Part shown: in pieces, positions 42,069-51,536 of the stretch | Layout: each line of letters opens with the position of its first letter | How positions within the stretch are numbered: position 1 is the stretch's first letter | DNA from: a virus | Direction: 5' to 3' (one strand) | DNA: 64,000 nucleotides | Virus record (IMG/VR): IMGVR_UViG_3300007513_000984 | Location: 25,670 to 89,669 of that record | Program-made: the position numbers and the translations under genes | The notes under the pieces: generated by a model | The model's database searches: none | The model's input: the letters and a program-made list of their open reading frames with translations, nothing else | What the model was told of the DNA's origin: nothing

Positions 42069-45000
42069 ATGGCAGAACAAATCAAATTTGGTGATAGACT
42101 ATTCCTCACAGGTGAAAAATTAGTACTAGATAATGGTGCAAGTGCAGGCATTATCATGTCTGAAAGCGGCACAATCGAGATTGAAGGCAATCTTATAGTA
42201 ACTGGTGATACAACAACAGTTAATTCACTTCAAACTAGTTTTGCTGACCCTAAACTTCTAATTAATGGTGACCTTACAGGAGCACCAACTGAAGATGTTG
42301 GTATCGAAATTGGTCGTGGCACTTCAGCAAACAAATTCTTAACATGGAATGAAACTTCAGATAAATGGACAGTTGGTTCTGAGAGTTTTGTAGCAGGCAC
42401 ATTTGAAGGCAATCTAACAGGAGATGTTACAGGTGATATTACATCATCTGGTTCTACATTTTCTGGTATAGATATTAATGGTGGAACAATTGATGGTACT
42501 CCAATTGGTGGAACTACTCCTGCGGCTGGTAATTTTACTCTTATAACTGGTGACGGAACAGGACTTACTAATATTTTTACGAATTATGATACTGACGATT
42601 TAGCAGAGGGTTCAACAAATTTATTCTTTACAAATGAACGTGTAGATGACAGAGTTGATGCATTATTTACATCAGCATACGGAATAACTGGAACTTATAA
42701 TGATGCAGGTGATGAATTTACTTTAGCATTTGACCCAATCAATGCAGGCTCAGCCATCGCAGTATTAGATACAACAGATACAACTCAAGCAAAATTTAGA
42801 ACAATACGTGAAGGTCAAGTAGCATCAGGTGGACATGGAGACTTAACAGTTGCTTTGTCTGGTGATGAAATTGTAATTGATACAACTATTCCAATAAATC
42901 ATGTAGCATATAACTCTTATACTGGTAACGGTACTATTAGTGTCTATACATTGCCATACTCAGTATCACAAGATTGGCAAGTCTTAGTTTATATTGATGG
43001 TGAAGTTCAACATCCAGTAACAAACTATGCAATATCTGGCTCAACATTAACATTAACATCTTCGTTGGGTAACGGTGCAGTGATGAATGTTATAAGGATG
43101 GCAACAAATTCTGTATCAAGTACTATAACAGATGCAACCACATTGGGTGGAAATCTTCCAGCACACTTTTTAGATTGGGCACAGACTACAGGAACGCCAA
43201 CTACATTAGCCGGTTATGGAATAACAGATGGTTATGCAAATAGTGATGTTGACTCTCATTTAAATCAATCAAATCCAACATCAGGATATGTTCTTTCTTG
43301 GAATGGTTCAGATTATACATGGATTGATAACGCTGGTTACACAGATTCAGATTTTGACACAAGATTTGCAACTAAATCAACAACAAACTTATCAGAAGGT
43401 ACAAACTTATACTATACAGATGCTCGTTCAAGAGCGGCAATTAGTGTTTCAGGTGACTTATCTTATAACTCATCAACTGGTGTTATTTCATCAAGTGGAC
43501 TTGCTTCTTCAACAACAGATGATTTAACAGAAGGCTCAACGAATTTATATTACACAACTGCTAGAGCAAATACAGATTTCGATACAAGATTAGCAACAAA
43601 AGACACAGATGATTTAACAGAAGGTTCATTAAGTTTATATTATACAGATGCAAGGGTACGAGCAGTTTCACTAGAGCATATTGTAGAAGACACAACACCT
43701 CAGTTAGGTGGAACCTTAGATTTAAATACATTTGACCTTACTACAACTGACCCTACAGTTTCATTAACAACAACATTAACACCAACTACGGCACAAGGAA
43801 CAGTAGCGGCGACAACAGACACAAATTTATCTAATGTAACTATTGCTTTTACAGATGATAATGCCAACGTTGCAAATGCCACGAGTGCTTATACAACTCT
43901 TACTAGTACACAAATAACTAATTTAGGATTTAAAGGCGAAATATCATTAACTTACTTTGGTGCGGCCGCTCCTACTAGTAATTTTGTTTGGAGAGACGTA
44001 TCTGATAGTGCAGAACAAAACGATATGATTTCTGTTTATTCTCCACCTTCAGATGAATACACATTTACATTACCACATGAAACAGGATTTCAAATAGATT
44101 CAACTGATGCGGATATTTACTTCAAGCAATATGCTTATGGAGAAATGACAGTAACGACTACAAGTCCACTTACTGGTAGTAATATTCAACTTAGAGATGC
44201 TAATGGATTTTATATTGATAAAGACCACGTAACAGTTACTAATATTTCTGGCAATGATTATAAGATTGTTTTTTGGACACACGATGTTAGTGCGGGAGAT
44301 GTTATTGATGTAGTTAGTCCATCGGCACAAACAGCAATTTTTGAATGGGGTACTGAATCATTTTCTGAACCTGGTTTTGCCTTAACTTCTGAGGGTTTCT
44401 CAGTAACATCATCTACTAATGATATTTTTGCATTGGGTGATTTAGAGATTACAACAGGTAGTACAACAGGAGAAGTTGTAGGTTGGGCAGTTTATGACCA
44501 TCCTACTAATAATGCAATAATTTCTGGATTAACAACAGTTACGATAGACGGAACTGGATATCAAACGGCATTAACAACCACTGAAGTTCCAATTTTAATG
44601 ACAGGTAATGCAGGCACTTCAAACGAACTTAGTATAGCAGTTGGTGGTCCACTGACTACAGTTGCAGATGCAAGACTTTGGTTAATAGATAGTTCTGGAG
44701 ATTTAATTTATAAATTCCCAGCGGCAGATGGAACAGCAAATCAAGTAATGAAGACTGATGGTGCAGGCGACATTTCTTGGGCAACACAAAATACAGATGA
44801 TGTTACAGAAGGTTCAACAAATCTATATTACACAGATGCTAGAGCAGATGCAAGGGCACAATTAAAAATTGATGCTTTAGTTGGTGGAGCATCAGCGGCC
44901 TTCGATACATTAGTAGAAATTGAAAACGCAATGGCTACTGATACTGAATTGACCAATGCAATTGCGGCACTAAATCACGATAGTCTTTCTGGTTTTGTAG

Positions 45001-45914
45001 CAAACGAACACATTGACTGGACATCAGCATCAGCAGGTACTATTCATGCTAGTAATTATACAGATACAAATACAGACACGACTTATACAGCAGGTACAAA
45101 TGTAACTATAAGTGGTTCTAACGTTATATCTGCAACAGATACTAATACAACATATGTCGATTCAGATTGGAATCATGACAATTTAACTGGCTTTGTTGCA
45201 AATGAACACATAGATTGGACTTCAGCCTCAGCAGGCACTATTCATGCTAGTAATTACACAAACACTGGAGATACAACATACACAGCAAGTGGAACTGGAC
45301 TTACTCTTGTTGGAACAGTATTCAGTAATACTGCTCCAGACCAAACAGTATCATTAACAGGAACAGGTGCTACTACTGTTACAGGAACATATCCTAACTT
45401 TACTATTGATAGTACAAATACGACTACAAGTATTACAGGTGATATAATTCCAGCAACAGATAATACATATGATTTAGGAAGTTCTGCTAAGAAGTATGCT
45501 AACATATATGGTCATTCAGTTCACGCAACATATGCCGATTTGGCAGAACGATACGCAACTGACGTTCCTTATGAATCTGGAACAGTTGTAATATTGGGTG
45601 GAGAGGCAGAGATAACAGTAACGTCAGAAGCAAGAGATGTTGCAGTTGCTGGTGTAATCTCAACAAACCCAGCAGTAAAATTAAATGCAGATGCCGGTAA
45701 TTCAGAAACACATCCTTATGTAGCATTAAGAGGAAGAGTTCCATGTAAGATGATTGGTCCAGTATCTAAAGGTGACCTAATCGTAACAGCAGACAATGAG
45801 CCGGGTTATGCTCAAAGTATAGGCAAAGAGAACGCAGGTCGTTCAGTCTTTGCAAAATCAATAGAAACAGACTTAACAGAAGGTAAAAGATTAATAGAGG
45901 TAGTTATTCTATAA
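42069..45914 (+). CDS. Tail fibre protein with C-terminal self-processing-like domain
   Basis: This 1281-residue mosaic protein. Residues 1-130 match the short fibre at 39905. Next come repeated stalk motifs such as DLTEGSTNLYYTDARARA. Residues about 612-752 hold the module shared with gp6 (LGFKG.ISL.YF, RD.SD.AEQNDM, FKQYAYGE). The last 130 residues (YADLAERYATDVPYESGTVV, VAGVISTNPAVKLN, VALRGRVPCKMIGPVSKGDL) match the end of the protein at 46187 and resemble the chaperone-like peptidase G2 domain at the end of some phage appendage proteins. It is probably a host-recognition fibre. Self-cleavage is not shown. Confidence 0.78.
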   Translation: MAEQIKFGDRLFLTGEKLVLDNGASAGIIMSESGTIEIEGNLIVTGDTTTVNSLQTSFADPKLLINGDLTGAPTEDVGIEIGRGTSANKFLTWNETSDKWTVGSESFVAGTFEGNLTGDVTGDITSSGSTFSGIDINGGTIDGTPIGGTTPAAGNFTLITGDGTGLTNIFTNYDTDDLAEGSTNLFFTNERVDDRVDALFTSAYGITGTYNDAGDEFTLAFDPINAGSAIAVLDTTDTTQAKFRTIREGQVASGGHGDLTVALSGDEIVIDTTIPINHVAYNSYTGNGTISVYTLPYSVSQDWQVLVYIDGEVQHPVTNYAISGSTLTLTSSLGNGAVMNVIRMATNSVSSTITDATTLGGNLPAHFLDWAQTTGTPTTLAGYGITDGYANSDVDSHLNQSNPTSGYVLSWNGSDYTWIDNAGYTDSDFDTRFATKSTTNLSEGTNLYYTDARSRAAISVSGDLSYNSSTGVISSSGLASSTTDDLTEGSTNLYYTTARANTDFDTRLATKDTDDLTEGSLSLYYTDARVRAVSLEHIVEDTTPQLGGTLDLNTFDLTTTDPTVSLTTTLTPTTAQGTVAATTDTNLSNVTIAFTDDNANVANATSAYTTLTSTQITNLGFKGEISLTYFGAAAPTSNFVWRDVSDSAEQNDMISVYSPPSDEYTFTLPHETGFQIDSTDADIYFKQYAYGEMTVTTTSPLTGSNIQLRDANGFYIDKDHVTVTNISGNDYKIVFWTHDVSAGDVIDVVSPSAQTAIFEWGTESFSEPGFALTSEGFSVTSSTNDIFALGDLEITTGSTTGEVVGWAVYDHPTNNAIISGLTTVTIDGTGYQTALTTTEVPILMTGNAGTSNELSIAVGGPLTTVADARLWLIDSSGDLIYKFPAADGTANQVMKTDGAGDISWATQNTDDVTEGSTNLYYTDARADARAQLKIDALVGGASAAFDTLVEIENAMATDTELTNAIAALNHDSLSGFVANEHIDWTSASAGTIHASNYTDTNTDTTYTAGTNVTISGSNVISATDTNTTYVDSDWNHDNLTGFVANEHIDWTSASAGTIHASNYTNTGDTTYTASGTGLTLVGTVFSNTAPDQTVSLTGTGATTVTGTYPNFTIDSTNTTTSITGDIIPATDNTYDLGSSAKKYANIYGHSVHATYADLAERYATDVPYESGTVVILGGEAEITVTSEARDVAVAGVISTNPAVKLNADAGNSETHPYVALRGRVPCKMIGPVSKGDLIVTADNEPGYAQSIGKENAGRSVFAKSIETDLTEGKRLIEVVIL

Positions 45915-46186
45915 TTAACTCAGTTTATAATAAAATTAACTGTAAGTATTGCTTTTCCACTTATTTCGATAAATACTCTTGTAACAGGAAGATAAAGGGT
46001 CCTGTTGCAATTCCCACGTAGAAGATGAAATTTTTTATCTTATACTAGGCTAACCTTTGTCTTAGTCGGAGGATGTTTTAAAGTGAGAAGTAAAGATATA
46101 TTCTAGCAACATTCTTATTAACACAATATGGAATGGTAACATTCTTAAATATTTTATAAAATATAAATAAACGGGAGAAAACGAAA
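45915..46186 (+). promoter_or_regulatory. Long structured late leader of the 810-residue fibre gene
   Basis: This 272-nt gap contains the late octamer GATAAATA at 45968-45975. Starting 6 nt after it is a 9-bp hairpin GTAACAGGA/TCCTGTTGC at 45981-46008, and a weaker AAGAT/ATCTT hairpin lies near 46023-46042. A second octamer TATAAATA at 46162-46169 lies 18 nt before the start codon. No reading frame was seen. Confidence 0.6.
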
Positions 46187-48619
46187 ATGGCAGCATATGC
46201 AATTCAATTCCGACGTGGTACAACTACTGAACACAACTCCTTTACTGGTTTAGCCGGTGAGGTTACAGTTGACACAGATAAAAATACAGTTGTTGTCCAT
46301 AACGGTTCAACAGCAGGTGGATACGCCTTGGCACTTGAAGGTGCCGCAGTATCAACGACAACAGGTACGTTCACAAGCAACGTAACAGTTGGCGGAACAT
46401 TGGCAGTTACTGGTGGTAACTTGACAATGACTGGGCACATTTTGCCTAGTGCAAACGTAACTTATGATTTAGGCTCATCAAGTATGATGTGGAAAGACAT
46501 CTACGTTGGTCCTGGCTCATTATATGTTAATGGTAAAAAAGTTATCGAAGATGACTCTGGCGCAATTAACATTACTACAGACAACAACGAAGACCTTAAA
46601 TTAACTACTACTGGTACTGGTACGTTAAAATTCATTTCAGGTAATGGTATTAACTTTACTGGTGAATTAGGTGCAGTATCTGGTGATTTACAAATCGGTG
46701 ACCATATCGATATGAATTCATCATTAATTAAAGAACTAGCAACTCCAGTTTCTGGCACAGATGCGGCGAATAAAACTTACGTTGATACAACGTCAGCAAG
46801 TGCGGTAACAGGTGGTGCAAACGCAGGTTCTTTTACTACAGTAACAACAACAGGTAACGCTACTATTGGTGGCAACTTGACAGTTTCTGGTACAACTACG
46901 TACATTGCAACTGAGGCTATAACATTAGCAGATAATCTATTCATAATCAATTCAAACGCAACTGGTTCTCCTACAGAGAATGGTGGTTTTGAAGTTGAGC
47001 GTGGTGATTCTCTAAACGTTCAGTTCTTATGGAACGAAACAGATGACAGATGGACAGTAGGCGCACAGAATTTTCATTCAGGTGCAAACATTACTGCTTC
47101 TACATTAACTGGTGATTTAACTGGTGATGTAACTGGTGACTTAACTGGTGATGTAACTGGTGATGTAACTGGTAACTTAACTGGTAACGTAACTGGTAAC
47201 ACTTCAGGTAGTGCAGGTACTGTAACAAGTATTGCGGCTCATCTTAAAGATGAAGACGATATGGCTTCAGATAGTGCTACTCACGTTCCTTCACAACAAT
47301 CAGTTAAAAAATATGTTGATGATTCAATATTAACGAAAGATAATACTGACGAAATTACTGAAGGTTCAACTAATCTTTATCATACAACTGCAAGAGCAAG
47401 AGCGGCAATTTCTGCTTCTGGTTCTTTAAGTTATAACTCAACATCTGGTGTTATGTCATTCACAATGAATGATGAAACAGTTCAGGATATTGTTGGTGCA
47501 ATGATTACAGGTAACACTGAAACAGGTGTTGCAGTAACTTATGATGATGCAGATGGTACTTTAGACTTTGTTGTAGCAAGTCAAACTGACGAAAACTTTA
47601 CAACAGCAGACCATGCCAAATTAGATGGTATCGAAGCAAGTGCGACAGCAGACCAAACTGATGCAGAAATCAGAACGGCAGTTGGAGCGGCTTCAGACTC
47701 AAACATCTTCACTGATGCTGACCATAGCAAATTAGATGCTATCGAGGCTACAGCAGATGTTACAGATGCTACTAACGTAGCGGCGGCTGGTGCAGTTATG
47801 GAATCTGATGCAACAACGGCAGCAATGACGTTTGTTAAAGATGAAGATAACATGGCTTCAGACAGTGCTACTCATTTAGCAACACAACAATCTATCAAGG
47901 CTTATGCAGATGCAGGTGATGCCTCAACATTATCATCAGCACAATCATATGCAGATACGGCAGAAGCAGATGCGAAAACTTATGCAGACGCGGCCGTAGC
48001 GGCAATCGTTGACTCGGCTCCAGGTACATTAGATACTTTGAACGAATTAGCGGCGGCTCTAGGTGATGATGCCAACTATGCGACAACTACTACAGCGGCA
48101 ATAGCAACTAAGTTGCCATTAGCAGGTGGTACAATGACGGGTGACATCGCAATGGGTGGTAATGATATCACTGGTGGCGGTGACGCAACATTTACTAACT
48201 TCAACGGTACGGCGACATATGCAAAATATGCCGACCTTGCTGAGAGATATGCGGCAGACGCCATATATGAAGAAGGTACAGTAATGACATTTGGTGGTGA
48301 AGCAGAAGTAACTTCTGCTCAAGGTTATGGTTCAACAGCAATTGCAGGCGTAGTTTCTACTAAGCCAGCGGTAGCAATGAACTCAGAAGCCGGTTCATCA
48401 GAAACTCATCCATATATTGCTCTACAAGGACGTGTTCCATGTAAAGTAACAGGCACAGTTTCTAAAGGTGACATTCTAGTTGCATCTGAAGTTTCAGGTA
48501 CAGCAACTAAGTGGTTAGAAGATTCAGTAGACCCTCGTATGACAGCATACGTTGGTATTGCTATTGAAGATAAGACTACTGATGGCGAAGGCTATGTTGA
48601 AGTTAAAGTAGGTAAGTAA
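46187..48619 (+). CDS. Tail fibre protein with C-terminal self-processing-like domain
   Basis: This 810-residue protein. The N-terminus AAYAIQFRRGTTTEHNSFTG is the typical fibre start of marine T4-likes. The stalk module NLTVSGTTTYIATEAITLAD near residues 228-270 is shared with four other genes here. TGDLTGDVTG repeats follow near 305-340, then paired KDEDDMASDSATHV.SQQS.K segments. The final 130 residues match the end of the 42069 protein. Start has GGGAG and an octamer nearby. Probably a distal fibre or adhesin. Confidence 0.78.
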   Translation: MAAYAIQFRRGTTTEHNSFTGLAGEVTVDTDKNTVVVHNGSTAGGYALALEGAAVSTTTGTFTSNVTVGGTLAVTGGNLTMTGHILPSANVTYDLGSSSMMWKDIYVGPGSLYVNGKKVIEDDSGAINITTDNNEDLKLTTTGTGTLKFISGNGINFTGELGAVSGDLQIGDHIDMNSSLIKELATPVSGTDAANKTYVDTTSASAVTGGANAGSFTTVTTTGNATIGGNLTVSGTTTYIATEAITLADNLFIINSNATGSPTENGGFEVERGDSLNVQFLWNETDDRWTVGAQNFHSGANITASTLTGDLTGDVTGDLTGDVTGDVTGNLTGNVTGNTSGSAGTVTSIAAHLKDEDDMASDSATHVPSQQSVKKYVDDSILTKDNTDEITEGSTNLYHTTARARAAISASGSLSYNSTSGVMSFTMNDETVQDIVGAMITGNTETGVAVTYDDADGTLDFVVASQTDENFTTADHAKLDGIEASATADQTDAEIRTAVGAASDSNIFTDADHSKLDAIEATADVTDATNVAAAGAVMESDATTAAMTFVKDEDNMASDSATHLATQQSIKAYADAGDASTLSSAQSYADTAEADAKTYADAAVAAIVDSAPGTLDTLNELAAALGDDANYATTTTAAIATKLPLAGGTMTGDIAMGGNDITGGGDATFTNFNGTATYAKYADLAERYAADAIYEEGTVMTFGGEAEVTSAQGYGSTAIAGVVSTKPAVAMNSEAGSSETHPYIALQGRVPCKVTGTVSKGDILVASEVSGTATKWLEDSVDPRMTAYVGIAIEDKTTDGEGYVEVKVGK
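47100..47210 (+). repeat. Short coding repeats (TGDVTG/TGDLTG)
   Basis: Tandem copies of a 12-nt unit ACTGGTGATGTA and its silent variants. The same unit recurs at 57650-58520 and near 42415. Confidence 0.8.
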
Positions 48620-48655
48620 TAATTAATTAATACTTTTTACTAAGATTTTAAAATG

Positions 48656-48684
48656 AAAAAGGGAACCGAAAGGTTCCCTTTTTT
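48656..48684. terminator. Bidirectional intrinsic terminator
   Basis: AAAAAGGGAACC-GAAA-GGTTCCCTTTTTT. It has T runs in both directions, so it can end the fibre transcript (plus) and the RNA candidate (minus). Confidence 0.9.
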
Positions 48685-48905
48685 AATACAAGCAAAATAG
48701 GTGGGACTATGGATTTACCCACAAGTGAGGACGCAGATACCATTCTGAAACCTCAACAACCTAACCCCGCCAGTGACTGCGATGTGACTCCCTCTGTTTT
48801 CCAGATAAAGCCTGGGTACCACCCCTGGTTAGTCAAGTTCGACTCTCTGGTGAAAGCCTCTTCCTTGCACTATTAACAAAAGTTAATTAGACTTTTGCTA
48901 CTTAT
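48661..48905 (-). ncRNA. Candidate structured RNA (about 245 nt)
   Basis: The gap between the fibre gene and the next minus gene has a minus-strand promoter (48912-48940) at one end and a bidirectional terminator at the other. The interior is richer in G+C than the surroundings and has hairpins: GTGGG/CCCAC at 48701-48722; AGTC/GACT near 48832-48844; and CCAG/CTGG pairs around 48800-48828 with GGG/CCC. No reading frame or tRNA was recognised. Confidence 0.55.
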
Positions 48906-48911
48906 AATTTA

Positions 48912-48940
48912 ATAATAGCACAGGTTCGAACCAGTGTCAA
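48912..48940 (-). promoter_or_regulatory. Sigma70-type promoter with palindromic spacer
   Basis: Minus strand TTGACA at 48940-48935, a 17-bp spacer, TATTAT at 48917-48912, with TGC before the -10. The spacer holds the perfect palindrome GGTTCGAACC, a possible operator. Confidence 0.75.
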
Positions 48941-48963
48941 CCACTTTTTTTAATTATTTTTAA

Positions 48964-49665
48964 TTATTTGAAGATTTTTTTGATAGTTGTACAGAAAGTG
49001 TTGGTCCCCTTAGGGTCCAAGGGTAATGAGTTCTCGTTAATCCACTCAGGAAACTTCTCAAACAGTGTTTTCCACTGAATCATTTCATTATATAGGTCTA
49101 CTATCTTCTTTAGATGTTCAGTAGTATTAGGATAATTGTGTTCTCTTTTTAGTTTATTGACTCTTTGTTTACATTCATCTAAGTCTGATAAATCTCGGTC
49201 AATTGCGTCAATTATATGTTCAAAAGATTCTATATCTTTGAATTTGTTAATTAGGAACTGATGATGTTTGTTCTTGGGTTTGCCATCATACAGAAACATA
49301 ATCTCTTGTAAATCATAATACAATGCCTTTACTGGATTGATACTTTCTCTGTATCTTTTCATTATTTCATCAATAGCAAATTCTGAACTTTCGGTAGATA
49401 AGTTTTCGAGTACACTTATAGCCAGTATATTAATACGTTGACTACTTGCTGATAATGCCTTCGTTGAATCTTCTTTAACTTTCGCAATGACAATATCCAC
49501 AAGACGAGCCTCGGTATCATCTAAATCTCTTTTTAGATACTCTACATGGCCAGGGCTTGAATGAACGATTGTTCTTCTTAGGCTATCCGTAACTCTTTCA
49601 CCTTTAAGAACTTGTTTACAGTCACGGATGAATCGTTGTCTTTCTAAATTGATAATATGATTCAC
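48964..49665 (-). CDS. Conserved hypothetical helical protein
   Basis: This 233-residue protein, almost all helix, with charged coiled segments (DIESFEHIIDAIDRDLSDLD, KQRVNKLKREHNYP). The N-terminus HIINLERQRFIRDCKQVLKG and SSPGHVEYLKRDLDDTEARL show no known motif. GAGGAGAC precedes the start, and a weak late octamer lies at 49696-49703. It is the last gene before the RNA candidate. Function not recognised. Confidence 0.65.
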   Translation of the reverse strand: MNHIINLERQRFIRDCKQVLKGERVTDSLRRTIVHSSPGHVEYLKRDLDDTEARLVDIVIAKVKEDSTKALSASSQRINILAISVLENLSTESSEFAIDEIMKRYRESINPVKALYYDLQEIMFLYDGKPKNKHHQFLINKFKDIESFEHIIDAIDRDLSDLDECKQRVNKLKREHNYPNTTEHLKKIVDLYNEMIQWKTLFEKFPEWINENSLPLDPKGTNTFCTTIKKIFK

Positions 49666-49695
49666 TATGTCTCCTCAAAACTTCTCTTACAGTGA

Positions 49696-49703
49696 TATTT
49701 AGG
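49696..49703 (-). promoter_or_regulatory. Weak late octamer
   Basis: CCTAAATA on the minus strand, 31 nt upstream of the 233-residue gene. Confidence 0.35.
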
Positions 49704-49718
49704 ATGATTTGACTAGTC

Positions 49719-50156
49719 TCAAAGTGACGATATAATTTCTTTAATGATTTTTAATTTTTTCTTTCTGAATAAGGTACGTCTTGTACCGGGATGTAATGGT
49801 TTGGGCACATAGTTAGTTTCAACCCATGCATATCCGCCTGATTCGTGATTTGTTTTTGGTATGAATTCTTTTTTAACTAATATAACAAAAGAGTAATAAC
49901 TGAATTCGCCATTCCTTGTATGATATTGGTCTAATGGATATATCTTAATGACATCTTTTTCAACACTTATATCTAATTCTTCTGTTATTTCTCGTAGTAA
50001 GGTTTGTGCTATGTTTTCTTTATCTTCAACTTTCCCACCAAAGAATCCCCAATTTCTTGGAAATGAACCATCTAATGCTCTCTGTTGAAGAAGTATTCTA
50101 TTTGTGTCTTTTGCGACTATACAACCGCCTGCCGCTCTAATTCTTGAAACTTTCAT
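49719..50156 (-). CDS. Nudix hydrolase
   Basis: This 145-residue protein. GKVEDKENIAQTLLREITEE at about residues 39-58, followed by LDI, is a complete Nudix box (GX5EX7REUXEEXXU), so it should hydrolyse a nucleoside diphosphate-linked substrate. The N-terminus AAGGCIVAKDTNRILLQQRA is the usual first strands. The substrate (damaged dNTP, ADP-ribose, RNA cap or other) cannot be told. It begins at the last base of gp15 (TAATG overlap), so it is expressed with the neck operon, which is unusual for a metabolic enzyme. Confidence 0.9.
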   Translation of the reverse strand: MKVSRIRAAGGCIVAKDTNRILLQQRALDGSFPRNWGFFGGKVEDKENIAQTLLREITEELDISVEKDVIKIYPLDQYHTRNGEFSYYSFVILVKKEFIPKTNHESGGYAWVETNYVPKPLHPGTRRTLFRKKKLKIIKEIISSL

Positions 50157-51535
50157 TATGGGGTCACTACTAATTCTAATCTCCAGTATCCACCATCATA
50201 TATTCCTTGATAAGTGTCCGTCCATTCTCCCTTTTCAAATTTAAATTGTTGAGAAGAATATGTATTTGTTACGTATTCACGTGTTTCGTTAGCACTGGCA
50301 TCAAAACTTTTTACCCATGCTGTTCCGTTATATTCTAAAATGTCACCAGTATCAATTTCAATTCCCCAAACACTAGTGGCTTTAGCAGAATCTAAAGTTA
50401 GATATCTTTGTCCTGATGCTTCAACTGGAATACCATTAAATCCTGGTTTTGCTGTAGAGGCATTAATAATTCTATCTACAGAAGTTACCGTGTTTGTTGG
50501 TAGAGTTGCTGGGTCTATTGTAAACTGTAATGCATTATCTACACCAGTAACAGTTGATAATGTACCGATAACATCGGCATTAAGGTCTTCTACTTCTCCA
50601 TGATATTTTAATCGAAGTCTTGATACTCCATCGTCTAATGTGCCATAATCTTTAAGAACAGTTGCCCATGCTATGTTATCATCATAGTTTCCATTTGCAT
50701 ATGGACTACACCATACATCACTACCATTTTCATAAACTCGTAAAGCATAATTGTGTGGTGTTACAATGACACTTGATTGTGCCTTTAAGTCGGCAAAGAA
50801 TTCAAATGCATCTGGGTCATAATCAATTGTATCTAAATCTGTATATGTATAGATGTTGTTGATAATATTTCTAACTACATTCTGTCTTGTTACTTGTGCT
50901 GGTGGATTAATCCATACAGGAATCTGAAAAATCATTGTTGCGATATCAATTTGGTCTTCAACACCTGCTGGTATTCCTCTACTTGTCCATTGTAGGTCAG
51001 TCATTTCTACTACTGTAATAGTAGTCCAGTCTACAGGATTATCGTTGTGTTGTATTTCTAATGCTGGATTGAATAATACTAGCATTTGCTCAAGCAATTG
51101 AAGTTTTTGGTCTGTATTAGAAGTCCAAACATCAACTTGCATGTTCAATAAGTAAGGAACTGGCATTAATCGTTTTACACTATATTTGTTACCAGGCTCG
51201 TTAGTATAAGCATTTGTAGTAGAATCAAATGCCCTTTCATTAACACTTACAGCATCATTGAAAAATGGCTCTTGTAGTCTTTGTCTATCTGGTTGTAAAC
51301 TTTGTACATGGGCCGCAATAAATGGCGCAGAGTTTACTACGTTCTCAGAGTTTCCTTTGAGAATAGTTGCCGCCATTCTTGATACATCTCCGTATCTTGC
51401 TGGAACTCTGATATAATAATCAGTTGTCCCATCATCCATTTTGCTTCCAGTTTTAACTGTGAATCCACTAAACATTCTAATAAATTGTAGAATGTATCTT
51501 CGAATCTGATTGTCATAGAAATGAGTTTGTGCCAT
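50156..51535 (-). CDS. gp15: Tail sheath stabilizer gp15
   Basis: This 459-residue protein caps the tail in T4. The N-terminus HFYDNQIRRYILQFIRMFSG with YYIRVPARYGDVSRMAATIL aligns with T4 gp15 (FYNSSFRRY...FIRVPITY). MQVDVWTSNTDQKLQLLEQM, then LFNPALEI, aligns with T4 YELSIFTRYEDDMFQIVEQI. It is longer than T4 gp15 (272) because of a C-terminal beta-rich extension with LEYNGTAWVKSFDASANETR, such as fibre-type domains have. It follows gp14 by one base. Confidence 0.85.
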   Translation of the reverse strand: MAQTHFYDNQIRRYILQFIRMFSGFTVKTGSKMDDGTTDYYIRVPARYGDVSRMAATILKGNSENVVNSAPFIAAHVQSLQPDRQRLQEPFFNDAVSVNERAFDSTTNAYTNEPGNKYSVKRLMPVPYLLNMQVDVWTSNTDQKLQLLEQMLVLFNPALEIQHNDNPVDWTTITVVEMTDLQWTSRGIPAGVEDQIDIATMIFQIPVWINPPAQVTRQNVVRNIINNIYTYTDLDTIDYDPDAFEFFADLKAQSSVIVTPHNYALRVYENGSDVWCSPYANGNYDDNIAWATVLKDYGTLDDGVSRLRLKYHGEVEDLNADVIGTLSTVTGVDNALQFTIDPATLPTNTVTSVDRIINASTAKPGFNGIPVEASGQRYLTLDSAKATSVWGIEIDTGDILEYNGTAWVKSFDASANETREYVTNTYSSQQFKFEKGEWTDTYQGIYDGGYWRLELVVTP

Positions 51536-51536
51536 A

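Noticed and set aside
48661-48905. RNase P RNA or tmRNA
   Set aside because: No conserved core sequences of either RNA were recognised, and the length is too short for both.
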